This document shows, one piece after another, positions 53,976 through 63,636 of a stretch of 64,000 nucleotides of DNA. The notes beneath the pieces are model-generated. The model was not told where the DNA came from. It made no database searches and worked only from the letters and a program-made list of their open reading frames with translations. The stretch spans positions 1,340,567 through 1,404,566 of the forward strand of contig NZ_CH672395.1 in the NCBI RefSeq assembly GCF_000152985.1, in the 5' to 3' direction. The stretch comes from Leeuwenhoekiella blandensis MED217 (GTDB lineage: Bacteria > Bacteroidota > Bacteroidia > Flavobacteriales > Flavobacteriaceae). The translations under genes were made by a program, and so were the position numbers. Positions within the stretch are counted from its first letter, which is position 1. Each line of letters starts with the position of its first letter.

Positions 53976-54518
53976 TTAAAAGGAAATTAGCGCGTAATCG
54001 AGATTTTGGTAGTGAATAAGTGCCGTCATTGCTGAAAGCTCAACTTGAGTTTTTCCCCACCGCTTTTCAACCGAAATATCCCGTGCTCCGGCGGTTTGCC
54101 CACAAAGGATCACCGGAATATCAAGTGCATGGAGTTTGTTCAGTAAGTCGAGATTGGGATTATCTACGCCAAACTTTTCTTTGTAGAATTTATGTTTCAG
54201 CAAACCATAAGCTGCGCTGCCGTGAACGACCAGCACCGGTTTGAGTTGTGCTTTATCAACTTTAGTATAACCATGCATATTCAAAAAGCGTGCGACGGTG
54301 TTGAAATATGGGTTCAATGCAGCAGGATCTTCTGGAGCTTGAGAAATGTCAAAAACAACCTTGTATTCGGCTTCAGTGTTTACTTCAAGATCAGGTTGAG
54401 GTACGGTAAAGGTCTCTCCATATTCGTGAATCAAAGGCCCAGATATTTTCTTTTGAGCTTGCAATTGCAGTGCTGAAAGCAAAATAATAGAGGTGAAAAC
54501 GAGACGCTTTAGGTTCAT
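53976..54518 (-). CDS. Exported DsrE family protein
   Basis: This 180-residue protein has a signal peptide (ending LQLQA before Gln22) and a DsrE/DsrF-like alpha/beta domain (about 50-180, KVVFDISQAPEDPAALNPYFNTVARFLNMHGY, LVVHGSAAYGLL, LHALDIPVILCGQTAG). Cysteine in VILCGQ is at the position used for sulfur transfer in sulfur-relay members. The preceding signal peptide suggests a periplasmic role distinct from tRNA thiolation. It is the first gene of a two-gene operon with the amidohydrolase. Function of this exported subgroup is not known. Confidence 0.9.
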   Translation of the reverse strand: MNLKRLVFTSIILLSALQLQAQKKISGPLIHEYGETFTVPQPDLEVNTEAEYKVVFDISQAPEDPAALNPYFNTVARFLNMHGYTKVDKAQLKPVLVVHGSAAYGLLKHKFYKEKFGVDNPNLDLLNKLHALDIPVILCGQTAGARDISVEKRWGKTQVELSAMTALIHYQNLDYALISF

Positions 54519-54841
54519 AAAAAAATCTTAACGAAGATTAAATATATTGAAAAGAGCCTGAAGCTAAAACGAAATGGAGGCGAATTGTAATTATTACGAT
54601 TAAAAGCTTAATCGATGCAAAATTGATAATGAAAAGGGTGAAACTTTTGATTTTAAGAACATTTTCTTCAGTACGCCGGTCTGACAACGAAGATAACCTT
54701 CGGAAATTTCGTTTGTAAAACATGTTTAATCGAGATTAGTTCGGAAGGATTCAATCTCGATTATCGAGTTCATTTGAAATAAAAAAGGTGTGTCTTCTAC
54801 TTAAAGAAAAACACACCCTTTCATCCCCTAACTTAAAAAAA
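54519..54841. other. 323-bp intergenic region upstream of the DsrE/amidohydrolase operon
   Basis: This AT-rich spacer should hold the promoter of the minus-strand DsrE operon (start 54518) and, at its far end, the terminator of the VWA lipoprotein gene (54784-54821). A 61-codon open frame at 54538-54723 has no motif and is not called. No exact TAnnTTTG box was found on the minus strand here. Confidence 0.55.
54784..54821 (-). terminator. Terminator of the VWA lipoprotein gene
   Basis: GGTGTGT and ACACACC form a 7-bp stem with a 17-base loop. Flanking A and T runs extend it past one bulge, and a T tract follows on the minus strand. It lies 20 bases after the gene's stop codon. Confidence 0.8.
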
Positions 54842-56044
54842 TTATTCAGAATACTTTTTGATCAATCGCACCATTAGATCTTTTAAATATTCAACTTCAT
54901 ATTCACCAACAGTAGGTTCAAGATGGTCATTACCTACACCGCTGTCATTGGTAATAAAAACATAAGTTCCATTGGTTGCAATACTGAAATTACGCATCAA
55001 GAATTCGGTTTCTTTATTGATCCCACTTGCAACTATAGGTATGATTTTAATTCCTTTTTTAGCAGCAGTTTTTATAGTGTTATGTAGCTCGTCTATAATT
55101 TGATTCTCTTGGTGCGGTGGTGCGTCAAGCAATAGAAATGCAATTCTGCTACGCGCTTCGGTTGACCATTGCAATTCTGAAATTCCTGTTTTTAATGCGG
55201 TATGTACCGCTTCTGGAAAATCGCCACCCCCTTCTGCTTTCTGTTCGTTTATAAAGCCTAAGGTGCTTTCTAAGCTCGAAGTAAAGTCAGATTTTTTAAC
55301 GACATAGTCATCGCCAACATCCCGATAAAAAACGGTTCCTGTAGTGATTTGTAAATTCCCATTAGTGTTTTTTACATCTTGAATCACCTGCTTGAGATCA
55401 TCCTTTAGAAATTCCATTTCATCACCCATAGATCCGGTTGCATCTACGATAAAAGCCAAATCTACTTTGGTAAACACCGGTGTGCTGGTATTCAGTTTTA
55501 TAGTGTTTACTCCTTCAGAAAAGGGTTTGATCGTAGAAAATAATTGCTCATTACCGATATAAAATTTATACGTAGCAACATCAGTTGACTTTTGACTGCT
55601 ATTTTTAAGATCAACCCAAAGTTCTGCAGTTCCGTGATTGTCGGTTTTTGCTTCCCAAATGATTGTTGCGCCTTGCCGCACACTTACTGAAATATCTACG
55701 GCAGGAAGGTTGTTTGCATCAGTAAGCTGAAATGAAAACCGATTTGCAGTGTTGAATTTCCAGTTTGTTGTGAAGGTATCTGCTTCTTCTTGATTGAGCA
55801 GGTTTTGCCAGAAACTCCAATTGGTAAGATCGTTCCATTCACCGGCAGTAACGATTCCTGAGTTGTCTTGTGAGCCGTCACCACTACTTCCGCCAGACGA
55901 ACCGCCTCCTGTATCTGAAGATGCAAAACCATCATCAGCAGAAGCTTCTTCTGTACCGGAGAGCGCACCATCTTCGGTACAAGAGCTCAAGGAAATACTT
56001 AAGAGGAGAAGTAGAAAAAAGTAAGTTTTTTTCATAATGTTCAT
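54842..56044 (-). CDS. VWA-domain lipoprotein
   Basis: This 400-residue protein has a lipoprotein signal ending LSSC (about Cys22) and a Ser/Gly-rich linker (GGGSSGGSSGDGS). A beta domain follows (about 95-185), then a von Willebrand factor A domain (about 195-390). The metal site starts DLAFIVDATGSMGDEM, where the usual DxSxS is DxTxS, and EGGGDFPEAVHTAL and FLLLDAPPH follow; Thr for Ser at the second MIDAS position is common. It is probably surface-exposed and binds a protein partner. Starts at 56044 and 56035 both leave the signal peptide complete. It is a single gene with its own terminator, divergent from the UvrD-like helicase gene. Confidence 0.88.
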   Translation of the reverse strand: MNIMKKTYFFLLLLLSISLSSCTEDGALSGTEEASADDGFASSDTGGGSSGGSSGDGSQDNSGIVTAGEWNDLTNWSFWQNLLNQEEADTFTTNWKFNTANRFSFQLTDANNLPAVDISVSVRQGATIIWEAKTDNHGTAELWVDLKNSSQKSTDVATYKFYIGNEQLFSTIKPFSEGVNTIKLNTSTPVFTKVDLAFIVDATGSMGDEMEFLKDDLKQVIQDVKNTNGNLQITTGTVFYRDVGDDYVVKKSDFTSSLESTLGFINEQKAEGGGDFPEAVHTALKTGISELQWSTEARSRIAFLLLDAPPHQENQIIDELHNTIKTAAKKGIKIIPIVASGINKETEFLMRNFSIATNGTYVFITNDSGVGNDHLEPTVGEYEVEYLKDLMVRLIKKYSE

Positions 56045-56304
56045 TTTTGATTGATTGTTGTTAATTAGATACAGCATTTTTAAAACGTTGCGTGTAACTG
56101 TGTTAAAAATTCAATTTGATAACAGAAATTATTAGGACAGAATAAATGGAAGCCTGGCAGCCGAAAAATTCTTGATAACTAAACGGTTTCGTATTCTGAT
56201 AAAAAATTAAGTTTCCTTAATTTTCACCTTTTAGTACTACAGTTGCGTTTTGGCGCTGTTTCAATCGTTGATGTGGTACATATTTACTTAAAAAAATAAT
56301 TGTT

Positions 56305-58626
56305 TTGGAGGCACTTTTAGAAGGATTAAATGAAGCACAACGCGCACCGGTTTTACAAAAAGAGGGTGCGATGATGGTGATTGCCGGAGCGGGTTCAGGA
56401 AAAACGAGAGTACTTACAATGCGTATTGCACACTTGATGCAACAAGGGGTTGACGCATTTAATATTTTATCGCTTACGTTTACAAACAAAGCGGCGCGGG
56501 AGATGAAATCCCGTATCGGAACTATAGTTGGGAATAGCGAAGCTAAAAACTTGTGGATGGGTACTTTTCACTCGGTTTTTGCCAAGATTCTGCGTATTGA
56601 AGGACATCATCTAGGATTTCCGCCCAACTTTACGATTTACGACTCTCAGGATTCGCAGCGTCTTATTTCGGCGATTATCAAAGAAATGGGGCTGGATAAA
56701 GACGTCTATAAATACAAACAGGTTCATAGCCGTATTTCTTCTTTCAAAAACAGCTTGATCACCGTAAAGGCATATTTTCAAAATCCTGAATTGATGGAAG
56801 CCGATGCCATGGCTAAAAAACCACGCCTGGGAGAAATCTATAAAGAATATGTAGACCGCTGTTTTAAAGCCGGAGCGATGGATTTTGATGATTTATTGCT
56901 TCGGACCAATGAATTATTGGCGCGTTTTCCTGAAGTTTTAGCCAAGTATCAAAAGCGTTTTCAATACATTTTGGTAGATGAGTATCAAGATACGAATCAC
57001 TCTCAATATCTCATTGTAAAAGCGCTTGCAGATCGTTATCAAAATATTTGTGTGGTAGGAGATGATTCACAGAGTATTTACGCCTTCCGCGGAGCGAATA
57101 TCAATAATATTCTCAATTTTCAACGGGATTATGATGATGTACAGGTATATCGTCTGGAACAAAATTACCGCTCTACAAAGAATATCGTAGAAGCGGCAAA
57201 CTCGGTTATTGAACACAACCAGACCAAACTCGATAAGGTGGTTTGGACCGCAAATGATCCTGGACCTAAAATTGTCGTGCATCGCTCTTTGACCGATGGG
57301 GAAGAAGGTCGCTATGTGGCAAGTAACATCTTTGAGACCAAGATGAATCAGCAACTCAAGCATAGTGATTTTGCGATCTTGTACAGAACCAATGCACAAT
57401 CGCGTGCGATGGAAGATGCCTTGCGTAAGCGCGAAATTCCCTATCGTATTTTTGGAGGATTGTCATTCTATCAGCGTAAAGAAATTAAAGATGTGCTGGC
57501 GTATCTGCGCATTTTGATTAATCCTAATGATGAGGAAGCATTAAAGCGGGTTATCAACTATCCGGCCCGGGGAATTGGAGCGACCACACTTGATCGTCTG
57601 ACAATCGCTTCTAAACAATACAACCGTTCTATTTTTGAGGTGATGGAGAATATTCAGCATCTGGATATCAACATCAACAACAGCACAAAAAACAAGCTCT
57701 ATAATTTTGTGAATATGATTCACAGCTTTAAAATTATGAGCGAAAATCAAGATGCTTTTGCAGTTGCAGAAACCGTTGCGCGTAAAACCGGATTATTACA
57801 AGAACTCAAAAAAGACGGTACACCGGAAGGGATCGCGCGAATTGAGAATATTGAAGAATTACTCAACGGGATGCGTGATTTTGTCGAAGGGCAAAAGGAA
57901 ATCGCAGACGCTACCGGAAGCTTAACCGAATTCTTAGAAGATGTTGCTTTGGCAACAGATATGGATAAGGAAGTTGATGATATTGACCGTGTTTCGCTAA
58001 TGACGATTCACTTGGCGAAAGGACTAGAATTCCCATACGTATATATCGTGGGGATGGAAGAAGATCTGTTCCCTAGCGGAATGAGTATGAACACGCGTAG
58101 CGAACTCGAAGAAGAGCGTCGCCTGTTTTATGTGGCCCTAACCCGTGCAGAAAAACAAGCCTATCTTACGTATACCGAATCGAGATACCGATGGGGAAAA
58201 CTTATAGATGCAGAACCTAGCCGTTTTATTGAAGAGATCGATGAGCAATTTTTAGATATCCAAACGCCGATGGATACCTATCGCTACAAACCGATGATTG
58301 ATAGCGATATTTTTGGCGAACCTGATAAGAGTAAATTACGCTTAAAAAAACCGGTGAGCGGGACACCGCCTATAATGGGTAAACCTTCTGAAGAGCAGCT
58401 GCGTAAATTAAGAAAGTTACGCCCTCAAGCTGCTTCGGCGCCACAAACTGATGAACTCAACGGAAAACTTCAGAAAGGAATGCACGTAGAACACAGCCGC
58501 TTTGGTCGTGGGCAGGTGCTGAATCTAGAAGGAGCAGGGCAGGATCAAAAAGCAGAAATTCAATTTCAAACCGGCGGAATTAAAAAACTCTTGTTGCGTT
58601 TTGCAAAGCTGAAGATTTTGGATTAA
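56305..58626 (+). CDS. UvrD/PcrA-type superfamily 1 DNA helicase
   Basis: This 773-residue helicase unwinds DNA in repair and replication restart. The Q motif (LNEAQRAPVL) and motifs I (GAGSGKT), Ia (LTFTNKAAREM), II (ILVDEYQDTN), III (VVGDDSQSIYAFRGA), IV (LEQNYRS), V (LMTIHLAKGLEF) and VI (RRLFYVALTRAEK) are complete, and a C-terminal Tudor-like domain (HSRFGRGQVLNLEG) matches PcrA/UvrD. The start codon is TTG at 56305. An in-frame stop lies 36 bases upstream, no ATG falls before the Q motif, and MEALLEGLNEAQ is the expected N terminus. The 3' end overlaps the convergent LpxH-like gene by 4 bp. Naming as UvrD or PcrA is a convention. Confidence 0.97.
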   Translation: MEALLEGLNEAQRAPVLQKEGAMMVIAGAGSGKTRVLTMRIAHLMQQGVDAFNILSLTFTNKAAREMKSRIGTIVGNSEAKNLWMGTFHSVFAKILRIEGHHLGFPPNFTIYDSQDSQRLISAIIKEMGLDKDVYKYKQVHSRISSFKNSLITVKAYFQNPELMEADAMAKKPRLGEIYKEYVDRCFKAGAMDFDDLLLRTNELLARFPEVLAKYQKRFQYILVDEYQDTNHSQYLIVKALADRYQNICVVGDDSQSIYAFRGANINNILNFQRDYDDVQVYRLEQNYRSTKNIVEAANSVIEHNQTKLDKVVWTANDPGPKIVVHRSLTDGEEGRYVASNIFETKMNQQLKHSDFAILYRTNAQSRAMEDALRKREIPYRIFGGLSFYQRKEIKDVLAYLRILINPNDEEALKRVINYPARGIGATTLDRLTIASKQYNRSIFEVMENIQHLDININNSTKNKLYNFVNMIHSFKIMSENQDAFAVAETVARKTGLLQELKKDGTPEGIARIENIEELLNGMRDFVEGQKEIADATGSLTEFLEDVALATDMDKEVDDIDRVSLMTIHLAKGLEFPYVYIVGMEEDLFPSGMSMNTRSELEEERRLFYVALTRAEKQAYLTYTESRYRWGKLIDAEPSRFIEEIDEQFLDIQTPMDTYRYKPMIDSDIFGEPDKSKLRLKKPVSGTPPIMGKPSEEQLRKLRKLRPQAASAPQTDELNGKLQKGMHVEHSRFGRGQVLNLEGAGQDQKAEIQFQTGGIKKLLLRFAKLKILD

Positions 58627-59444
58627 AAAGTTTTAATAGAGGCCAATAGCGCAACAGGATCGATCTCGGTATTTACCGATTCATCCTCTTGCGTTTCCGG
58701 TAGGTTTTGCTTTTCATATTCCATTAAAGACCAGATGCCTTTATCATATTCTAATGCGGTTAGATTTTCGATCCAATCCCCGCTATTGAGGTACAGGCAA
58801 TCACCTTGTGGTGTTTCAACCTTGCGCATTTGCGGTTGGTGTATGTGTCCGCAGATCACATAGTCAAAATGGTTCTCGATAGCGAGCTCGGCAGCGGTTT
58901 CTTCAAAATCGGTGATAAAGCTTACGGCTTTTTTGACGCTGTTTTTGATTTTTTTAGATAGCGAATATTTCGGTCTTCCTAAGCTTACCAGACACCAATT
59001 GATAAAGCTGTTGAGAATGATAAGAAAATCATAGCCCCAACCGCCCAGTTTGGCGATCCACTTGGTGTGCTGTATCGAAGCGTCAAACACATCACCGTGA
59101 AAAATCCAAGCCTTTTTTCCGTCTAAATTCAAAACCAACTTGTCAAGAATAGAAATATTTCCAAATTCCACCGGACTGAATTTACGCAGTTTCTCGTCGT
59201 GATTTCCTGTGATGTAATAAACTTTGGTTCCCTTGGCAGCCAACGAAATGATCTTTTTGATCACTTGCAAATGGGATTTTGGGAAATACCGTTTTCTAAA
59301 CTGCCAGATGTCGATAATATCTCCGTTTAAAACCAGTGTTTTAGGTTTTATACTTTGTAGATAACTTACCAGTTCTTTTGCGTGCGCGCCGTAAGTACCT
59401 AGATGCACATCAGAAAGAATAACGAGTTCAACTTTTCGTTTCAA
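58623..59444 (-). CDS. UDP-2,3-diacylglucosamine diphosphatase-like metallophosphoesterase (LpxH-like)
   Basis: This 273-residue calcineurin-like phosphoesterase has all metal-site motifs: SDVHLG, NGDIIDIW, GNHDEKL, HGDVFD and GHIHQP. The sequence FRKRYFPKSH and LGRPKYSLSKKIKNSVKKAV, with a central helical region, is close to the LpxH-related family in Bacteroidota that cleaves UDP-2,3-diacylglucosamine in lipid A synthesis. A broader UDP-sugar pyrophosphatase role cannot be excluded. The start is TTG at 59444, supported by an in-frame stop five codons upstream and no nearby ATG. It overlaps the UvrD-like gene end by 4 bp in convergent orientation, with no terminator between. Confidence 0.9.
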   Translation of the reverse strand: MKRKVELVILSDVHLGTYGAHAKELVSYLQSIKPKTLVLNGDIIDIWQFRKRYFPKSHLQVIKKIISLAAKGTKVYYITGNHDEKLRKFSPVEFGNISILDKLVLNLDGKKAWIFHGDVFDASIQHTKWIAKLGGWGYDFLIILNSFINWCLVSLGRPKYSLSKKIKNSVKKAVSFITDFEETAAELAIENHFDYVICGHIHQPQMRKVETPQGDCLYLNSGDWIENLTALEYDKGIWSLMEYEKQNLPETQEDESVNTEIDPVALLASIKTF

Positions 59445-59602
59445 AGAATATGATTTTTAACAAATTACAAGCATAGTTGTTACGCTAGCTTTATGTGATT
59501 ATTAAATAATTTTAGTCTTTTAAGATTTTTAGTTTCAATTAGCGCATTCTAGGTAAGGCTTTTAGGCAAAAACACATTATTTTCGCCACTCAACAATTTG
59601 TT

Positions 59603-60667
59603 ATGGCAGGTAATACTTTTGGAAAATTATTTACGCTTACCACTTTTGGAGAATCTCACGGGGAAGCTATAGGTGGTATCATAGACGGCTGTCCGGCCGG
59701 GATCGAGATTGATCTGGATCTGGTGTATCGCGATATGGAACGCCGCAAACCGGGGCAATCTAAAATTGTAACCCAGCGTAAAGAGCCAGATTCGGTGAAT
59801 TTCTTTTCAGGGATTTTTGAAGGGAAAACTACAGGAACTCCTATTGGATTCAATATTGTGAATACCAATCAAAAGTCACACGATTACAGCCATATTAAAG
59901 ATACCTATCGTCCTTCGCATGCAGATTATACCTACGACCAGAAATATGGTGTACGTGATTATCGCGGCGGCGGAAGATCTTCAGCGCGGGAGACTGCGAG
60001 TAGAGTAGCGGCAGGAGCTATCGCTAAGCAGTTTTTAAAAGACATTAAGATCAATGCGTTTGTTGATTCGGTAGGAGAAATTCACATGACCACGCCGTAT
60101 CAGCAATTGGATTTTGACAAGATCGAATCAAATATTGTGCGTTGCCCCGATGAGTCTTTCGCAGAAAAAATGATCGATAAGATCAAAGAAATTAGAAAAG
60201 CAGGAGATACCATTGGCGGGACCGTGATGTGCGTGATTCAAAATGTGCCTGTTGGTCTTGGTGAACCGGTTTTTGACAAACTGCATGCTGAGCTGGGCAA
60301 AGCGATGCTTTCGATCAACGCGGTTAAAGGTTTTGAATACGGAAGCGGTTTTCACGGAGCTTCTATGCGCGGAAGCGAACACAACGATCTTTTTAATGCC
60401 GACGGAAGCACAAAGACTAACCTGAGCGGTGGTATTCAAGGCGGAATCAGTAACGGGATGGATATTTATTTTCGAGTAGCGTTTAAACCGGTTGCGACCA
60501 TTATGCAAAACCAACCAACTATTGATAAAGAAGGAAATGCTACCGAAATGCAAGGTAAAGGACGTCACGATCCTTGTGTCGTGCCGCGTGCAGTGCCTAT
60601 TGTTGAAGCAATGGCAGCATTGGTTTTGGCAGATTATATGTTATTAAACAAAGGCTCGAAGATTTAG
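59603..60667 (+). CDS. aroC: Chorismate synthase
   Basis: This 354-residue enzyme makes chorismate from 5-enolpyruvylshikimate-3-phosphate, the last step of the shikimate pathway, using reduced FMN. The family signatures are all present: [18 protein letters not shown] at the N terminus, [38 protein letters not shown] and the C-terminal [29 protein letters not shown]. Length is normal. The upstream sequence has a near-consensus TATTTTCG box about 30 bp before the ATG. It is a single gene with a perfect terminator. Other shikimate genes are not in the window. Confidence 0.98.
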   Translation: MAGNTFGKLFTLTTFGESHGEAIGGIIDGCPAGIEIDLDLVYRDMERRKPGQSKIVTQRKEPDSVNFFSGIFEGKTTGTPIGFNIVNTNQKSHDYSHIKDTYRPSHADYTYDQKYGVRDYRGGGRSSARETASRVAAGAIAKQFLKDIKINAFVDSVGEIHMTTPYQQLDFDKIESNIVRCPDESFAEKMIDKIKEIRKAGDTIGGTVMCVIQNVPVGLGEPVFDKLHAELGKAMLSINAVKGFEYGSGFHGASMRGSEHNDLFNADGSTKTNLSGGIQGGISNGMDIYFRVAFKPVATIMQNQPTIDKEGNATEMQGKGRHDPCVVPRAVPIVEAMAALVLADYMLLNKGSKI

Positions 60668-60686
60668 GATTTGTATAACTACTTAC

Positions 60687-60717
60687 AAAAAGCTTCAGTA
60701 TACCACTGAAGCTTTTT
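60687..60717 (+). terminator. Terminator of aroC
   Basis: AAAAAGCTTCAGT and ACTGAAGCTTTTT form a perfect 13-bp stem with a 5-base loop, followed by T residues. It starts 20 bases after the aroC stop. Confidence 0.95.
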
Positions 60718-60930
60718 TTTTGCGCCGCCAAAGATTAAATGCTTTTTGATTAAAACAGGATTTCAGTAAAAACTTATGCGTTTTCCTGAGGTAGTCTACT
60801 TATAATCTTCTTATTTATTTTTCTACAAAATCGAGGATTTACTAACAATTCCGCATCAAAAGCGCGCGGAGGCTTACACTAGATAGGGATTTTGTTTATC
60901 TTTCAGCTCAAAGTAATAAAGCACCTATTT

Positions 60931-62382
60931 ATGAAGAAAATCGCACTACATTGGAAGATAATTATTGGTCTCGTTCTGGGTATCGTTTGGGCCTTAATTT
61001 CTAGCCAATTAGGATGGAGTCAATTTACGATAGACTGGATCGCTCCTTTTGGAAAGATCTTTATCAATCTTTTAAAACTTATTGCAGTTCCGCTGGTGCT
61101 TTTTTCTATAATAAGTGGTGTTGCCAATCTTGGTGATCCCGCAAGTTTAGGTAGAATGGGAGGAAAGACCCTTCTGGCTTATTTGCTTACGACCGTGCTT
61201 GCAGTAGGGATGGGACTTACCATGGTCAATCTTATAAAACCCGGGAAACTTATTGATGAGCAAAGTCGAATTGACAACCGTATCAGTTATGAGATTTGGG
61301 CTGCAGAAGAAGGCTACGTGATCAAAGACGGAATCAATTATCTGCAAGATCCTGAATTTATGGATCGCGCACGGGAGATTTCAGATTTGACAAAGAGTGA
61401 TTTGCAAGACGCTTCGATGAACGATAAAATGAAAGCGGCAGATGCTACTAAAGATGCCGGGCCTTTACAGCCTTTAGTCGATATAGTACCTGACAATTTT
61501 TTTAGTTCGCTTGCAGATAATGGCTTGATGCTACAGGTCATTTTCTTCGGTTTGTTTTTTGGGATCAGTATGCTCTTTATAGACCAAAAGAAAGTGGCAC
61601 CAGTAACCAAAGCAGTTGATGGTATAATGGAGGTGTTCTTGAAAATGGTAGACTTTACCATGCAAGCGGCTCCATTTTTTGTATTTGCATTACTTGCAGG
61701 TGTGGTAAGCCAAATGGCCGGCAATGACATCGGGAAAGTCGTGGAGATCTTTAAAGGCTTGAGTTGGTATTCGCTTACTGTTTTTGGTGGTTTAGCGCTT
61801 ATGATCTTTGTGATCTATCCGTTGGTGTTTAAGATCTTTGTAAGAAAGGTATCTTACTTTGGCTTTTTCAGAGCGATGGGGCCTGCGCAAACTTTAGCAT
61901 TCTCAACATCAAGTAGTGCGGCGACACTTCCTGTAACGATGGAATGTGTTGAGGATAATCTGGGCGTTGATAAAAAAGTAACCAGTTTTGTACTGCCTAT
62001 AGGGGCAACCGTAAATATGGACGGTACTTGTCTGTATCAGGCTGTGGCTGTCGTTTTTCTTGCACAGTTGCATATGATCGACCTCACTTTAGGTCAGCAG
62101 CTTACCATTGTATTAACCGCTACTTTGGCCTCTATAGGTTCTGCTGCGGTTCCTAGTGCGGGTCTTGTAATGCTTATTATTGTATTAGAGTCTGTAGGCT
62201 TAAATCCGGCTTGGATTGGTATCATTTTCCCTGTAGATCGTATTCTTGATATGTGTAGAACCGTTGTAAACGTTACGGGAGATGCCACGGTTTCTTCAGT
62301 AATCGCAAAAGGAGAGGGCTTATTTAATTATAATCCTAATAAAGCGCCTGATGAGGCATTCGATATTGAAGAAAACTCATAA
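60931..62382 (+). CDS. Dicarboxylate/amino acid:cation symporter (DAACS family)
   Basis: This 483-residue inner-membrane transporter imports acidic amino acids or C4-dicarboxylates with Na+ or H+. About eight membrane segments and two re-entrant hairpins are present, with the conserved serine-rich AFSTSSSAATLPVTMECVE of hairpin 1, the NMDGTCLYQAVAVVFLAQ motif of segment 7 and DRILDMCRTVVNVTGDA of segment 8. A loop of about 80 residues (about 115-195) is longer than in classical GltP/DctA, a common feature in Bacteroidota. The ATG at 60931 (MKKIALHWKI) is preferred over an in-frame TTG at 60892. It is a single gene; the substrate cannot be deduced beyond the family. Confidence 0.95.
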   Translation: MKKIALHWKIIIGLVLGIVWALISSQLGWSQFTIDWIAPFGKIFINLLKLIAVPLVLFSIISGVANLGDPASLGRMGGKTLLAYLLTTVLAVGMGLTMVNLIKPGKLIDEQSRIDNRISYEIWAAEEGYVIKDGINYLQDPEFMDRAREISDLTKSDLQDASMNDKMKAADATKDAGPLQPLVDIVPDNFFSSLADNGLMLQVIFFGLFFGISMLFIDQKKVAPVTKAVDGIMEVFLKMVDFTMQAAPFFVFALLAGVVSQMAGNDIGKVVEIFKGLSWYSLTVFGGLALMIFVIYPLVFKIFVRKVSYFGFFRAMGPAQTLAFSTSSSAATLPVTMECVEDNLGVDKKVTSFVLPIGATVNMDGTCLYQAVAVVFLAQLHMIDLTLGQQLTIVLTATLASIGSAAVPSAGLVMLIIVLESVGLNPAWIGIIFPVDRILDMCRTVVNVTGDATVSSVIAKGEGLFNYNPNKAPDEAFDIEENS

Positions 62383-62507
62383 GTAGTTGGTTTTCAGCTA
62401 TTAATTTGTTTTACTGTAGATTTTTTCTAATTTAGTTTAGCTCAAATCTACCATAAGCTGTTCCCTATCAGCGGCTTGACTTACCATTTAATTTTAAATG
62501 TGTAAGT

Positions 62508-63632
62508 ATGAAAAAATGTGTACTCTTCTTTTTTGTCGGAAATTTTTATTTCTATGCCCAAGTGGGAATAGGAACTACCAATCCCAGCGCAGCTGCTATG
62601 CTTGAAGTGAGCAGTGAATCATCCAGCGGATCTTATAAAGGTTTTATGCCGCCACGTGTTACGGTGGCGCAACGCGACCAAATAAACCCAACAAGCGAGG
62701 ATATTGGTTTGATGGTCTTTGTGAATGATCCTGATGTTTCAGTATATGGTTGGCAAGTTTATAATGGAACCTTTTGGGAAAATGTATACTTACTGCAAAA
62801 TTCCGTTCAGCCAACCGAAGTGTCTTTTACCCTTACTGAAAAATCTCAATTAGAAAGCAATACCGGACTTGATCTGGAATTCAACATCGCCAATCCGTCA
62901 GCGACCAGTGGTCTTTCAGTTACCATAGCTGCCTCTTCCTATAGCGATCTCAATGAAAGCAATGCTCAAGTGATCACGATTCCTGCAGGAACTGCTGTTT
63001 ATAATGCGGTTGATATTTTTAGTATTACTGATGATGTTGAGGTAGAAGGGAATGAGCAAATGCTGTTTTCTATCACAAATGTGAGCGGCGGTCTTGGAGC
63101 ACCAACAATTGGCGTGAACTCCTTTTTTGAGTTGACTATTGTAGATAATGATGTTAATGTATGGATTAATGAGATTCATTATGATAATATAGGAGGAGAT
63201 GTTAATGAGCGTGTTGAGATTGCAGGATCTGCCGGAATTGATCTAACAGGATATACAATTTATCATTACAATGGAGCTAGTGGAACAATTCTCTCCAGTG
63301 AATCAATTACCGGAATCATAGTAGAAATAGCTGAAGGCTTAGGGGTTAAAAATATTGAATTTAACACTTTACAAAACGATGATGAGGCAATAGCTCTTGT
63401 AGATCCTTCCGGTAATGTAATTCAGTTTTTAAGTTATGAGGGTGAAGTTACAGCAACCAATGGTCCTGCAGCGGGAATGACTTCAACAGAGTTGCCTGTG
63501 TCTCAACAGCCGGCGGTTACCATAGGTTTTTCTATGCAACTTACCGGGGCGGGAAGTGCATATAATGATTTTACCTGGACTTTAGCTCCAGATACTATTA
63601 ATACGATAAACTCAGGTCAGTCCTTCAATTGA
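62508..63632 (+). CDS. Secreted protein with Calx-beta-like and lamin-tail-like domains
   Basis: This 374-residue protein has a signal peptide (ending FYFYA before Gln19) and then QVGIGTTNPSAAAMLEV, an N terminus shared by many flavobacterial surface proteins. It is followed by PPRVTVAQRD and GLMVFVNDPDV. A Calx-beta-like beta-sandwich (about 100-215, with SITDDVEVEGNEQM) leads to a lamin-tail-like domain (about 218-360, VWINEIHYDN, VERVEIAG... type, with LTGYTIYHYNGASG). No T9SS sorting domain is seen at the C terminus, so it is either released or anchored by other means. Function is unknown; an adhesion or nuclease-associated role has been proposed for some lamin-tail proteins. It converges with the DUF4139 gene 4 bp away. 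Confidence 0.87.
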   Translation: MKKCVLFFFVGNFYFYAQVGIGTTNPSAAAMLEVSSESSSGSYKGFMPPRVTVAQRDQINPTSEDIGLMVFVNDPDVSVYGWQVYNGTFWENVYLLQNSVQPTEVSFTLTEKSQLESNTGLDLEFNIANPSATSGLSVTIAASSYSDLNESNAQVITIPAGTAVYNAVDIFSITDDVEVEGNEQMLFSITNVSGGLGAPTIGVNSFFELTIVDNDVNVWINEIHYDNIGGDVNERVEIAGSAGIDLTGYTIYHYNGASGTILSSESITGIIVEIAEGLGVKNIEFNTLQNDDEAIALVDPSGNVIQFLSYEGEVTATNGPAAGMTSTELPVSQQPAVTIGFSMQLTGAGSAYNDFTWTLAPDTINTINSGQSFN

Positions 63633-63636
63633 TGAT

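Noticed and set aside
54538-54723. 61-codon open frame upstream of the DsrE gene
   Set aside because: No motif, AT-rich, and overlaps the expected promoter region.
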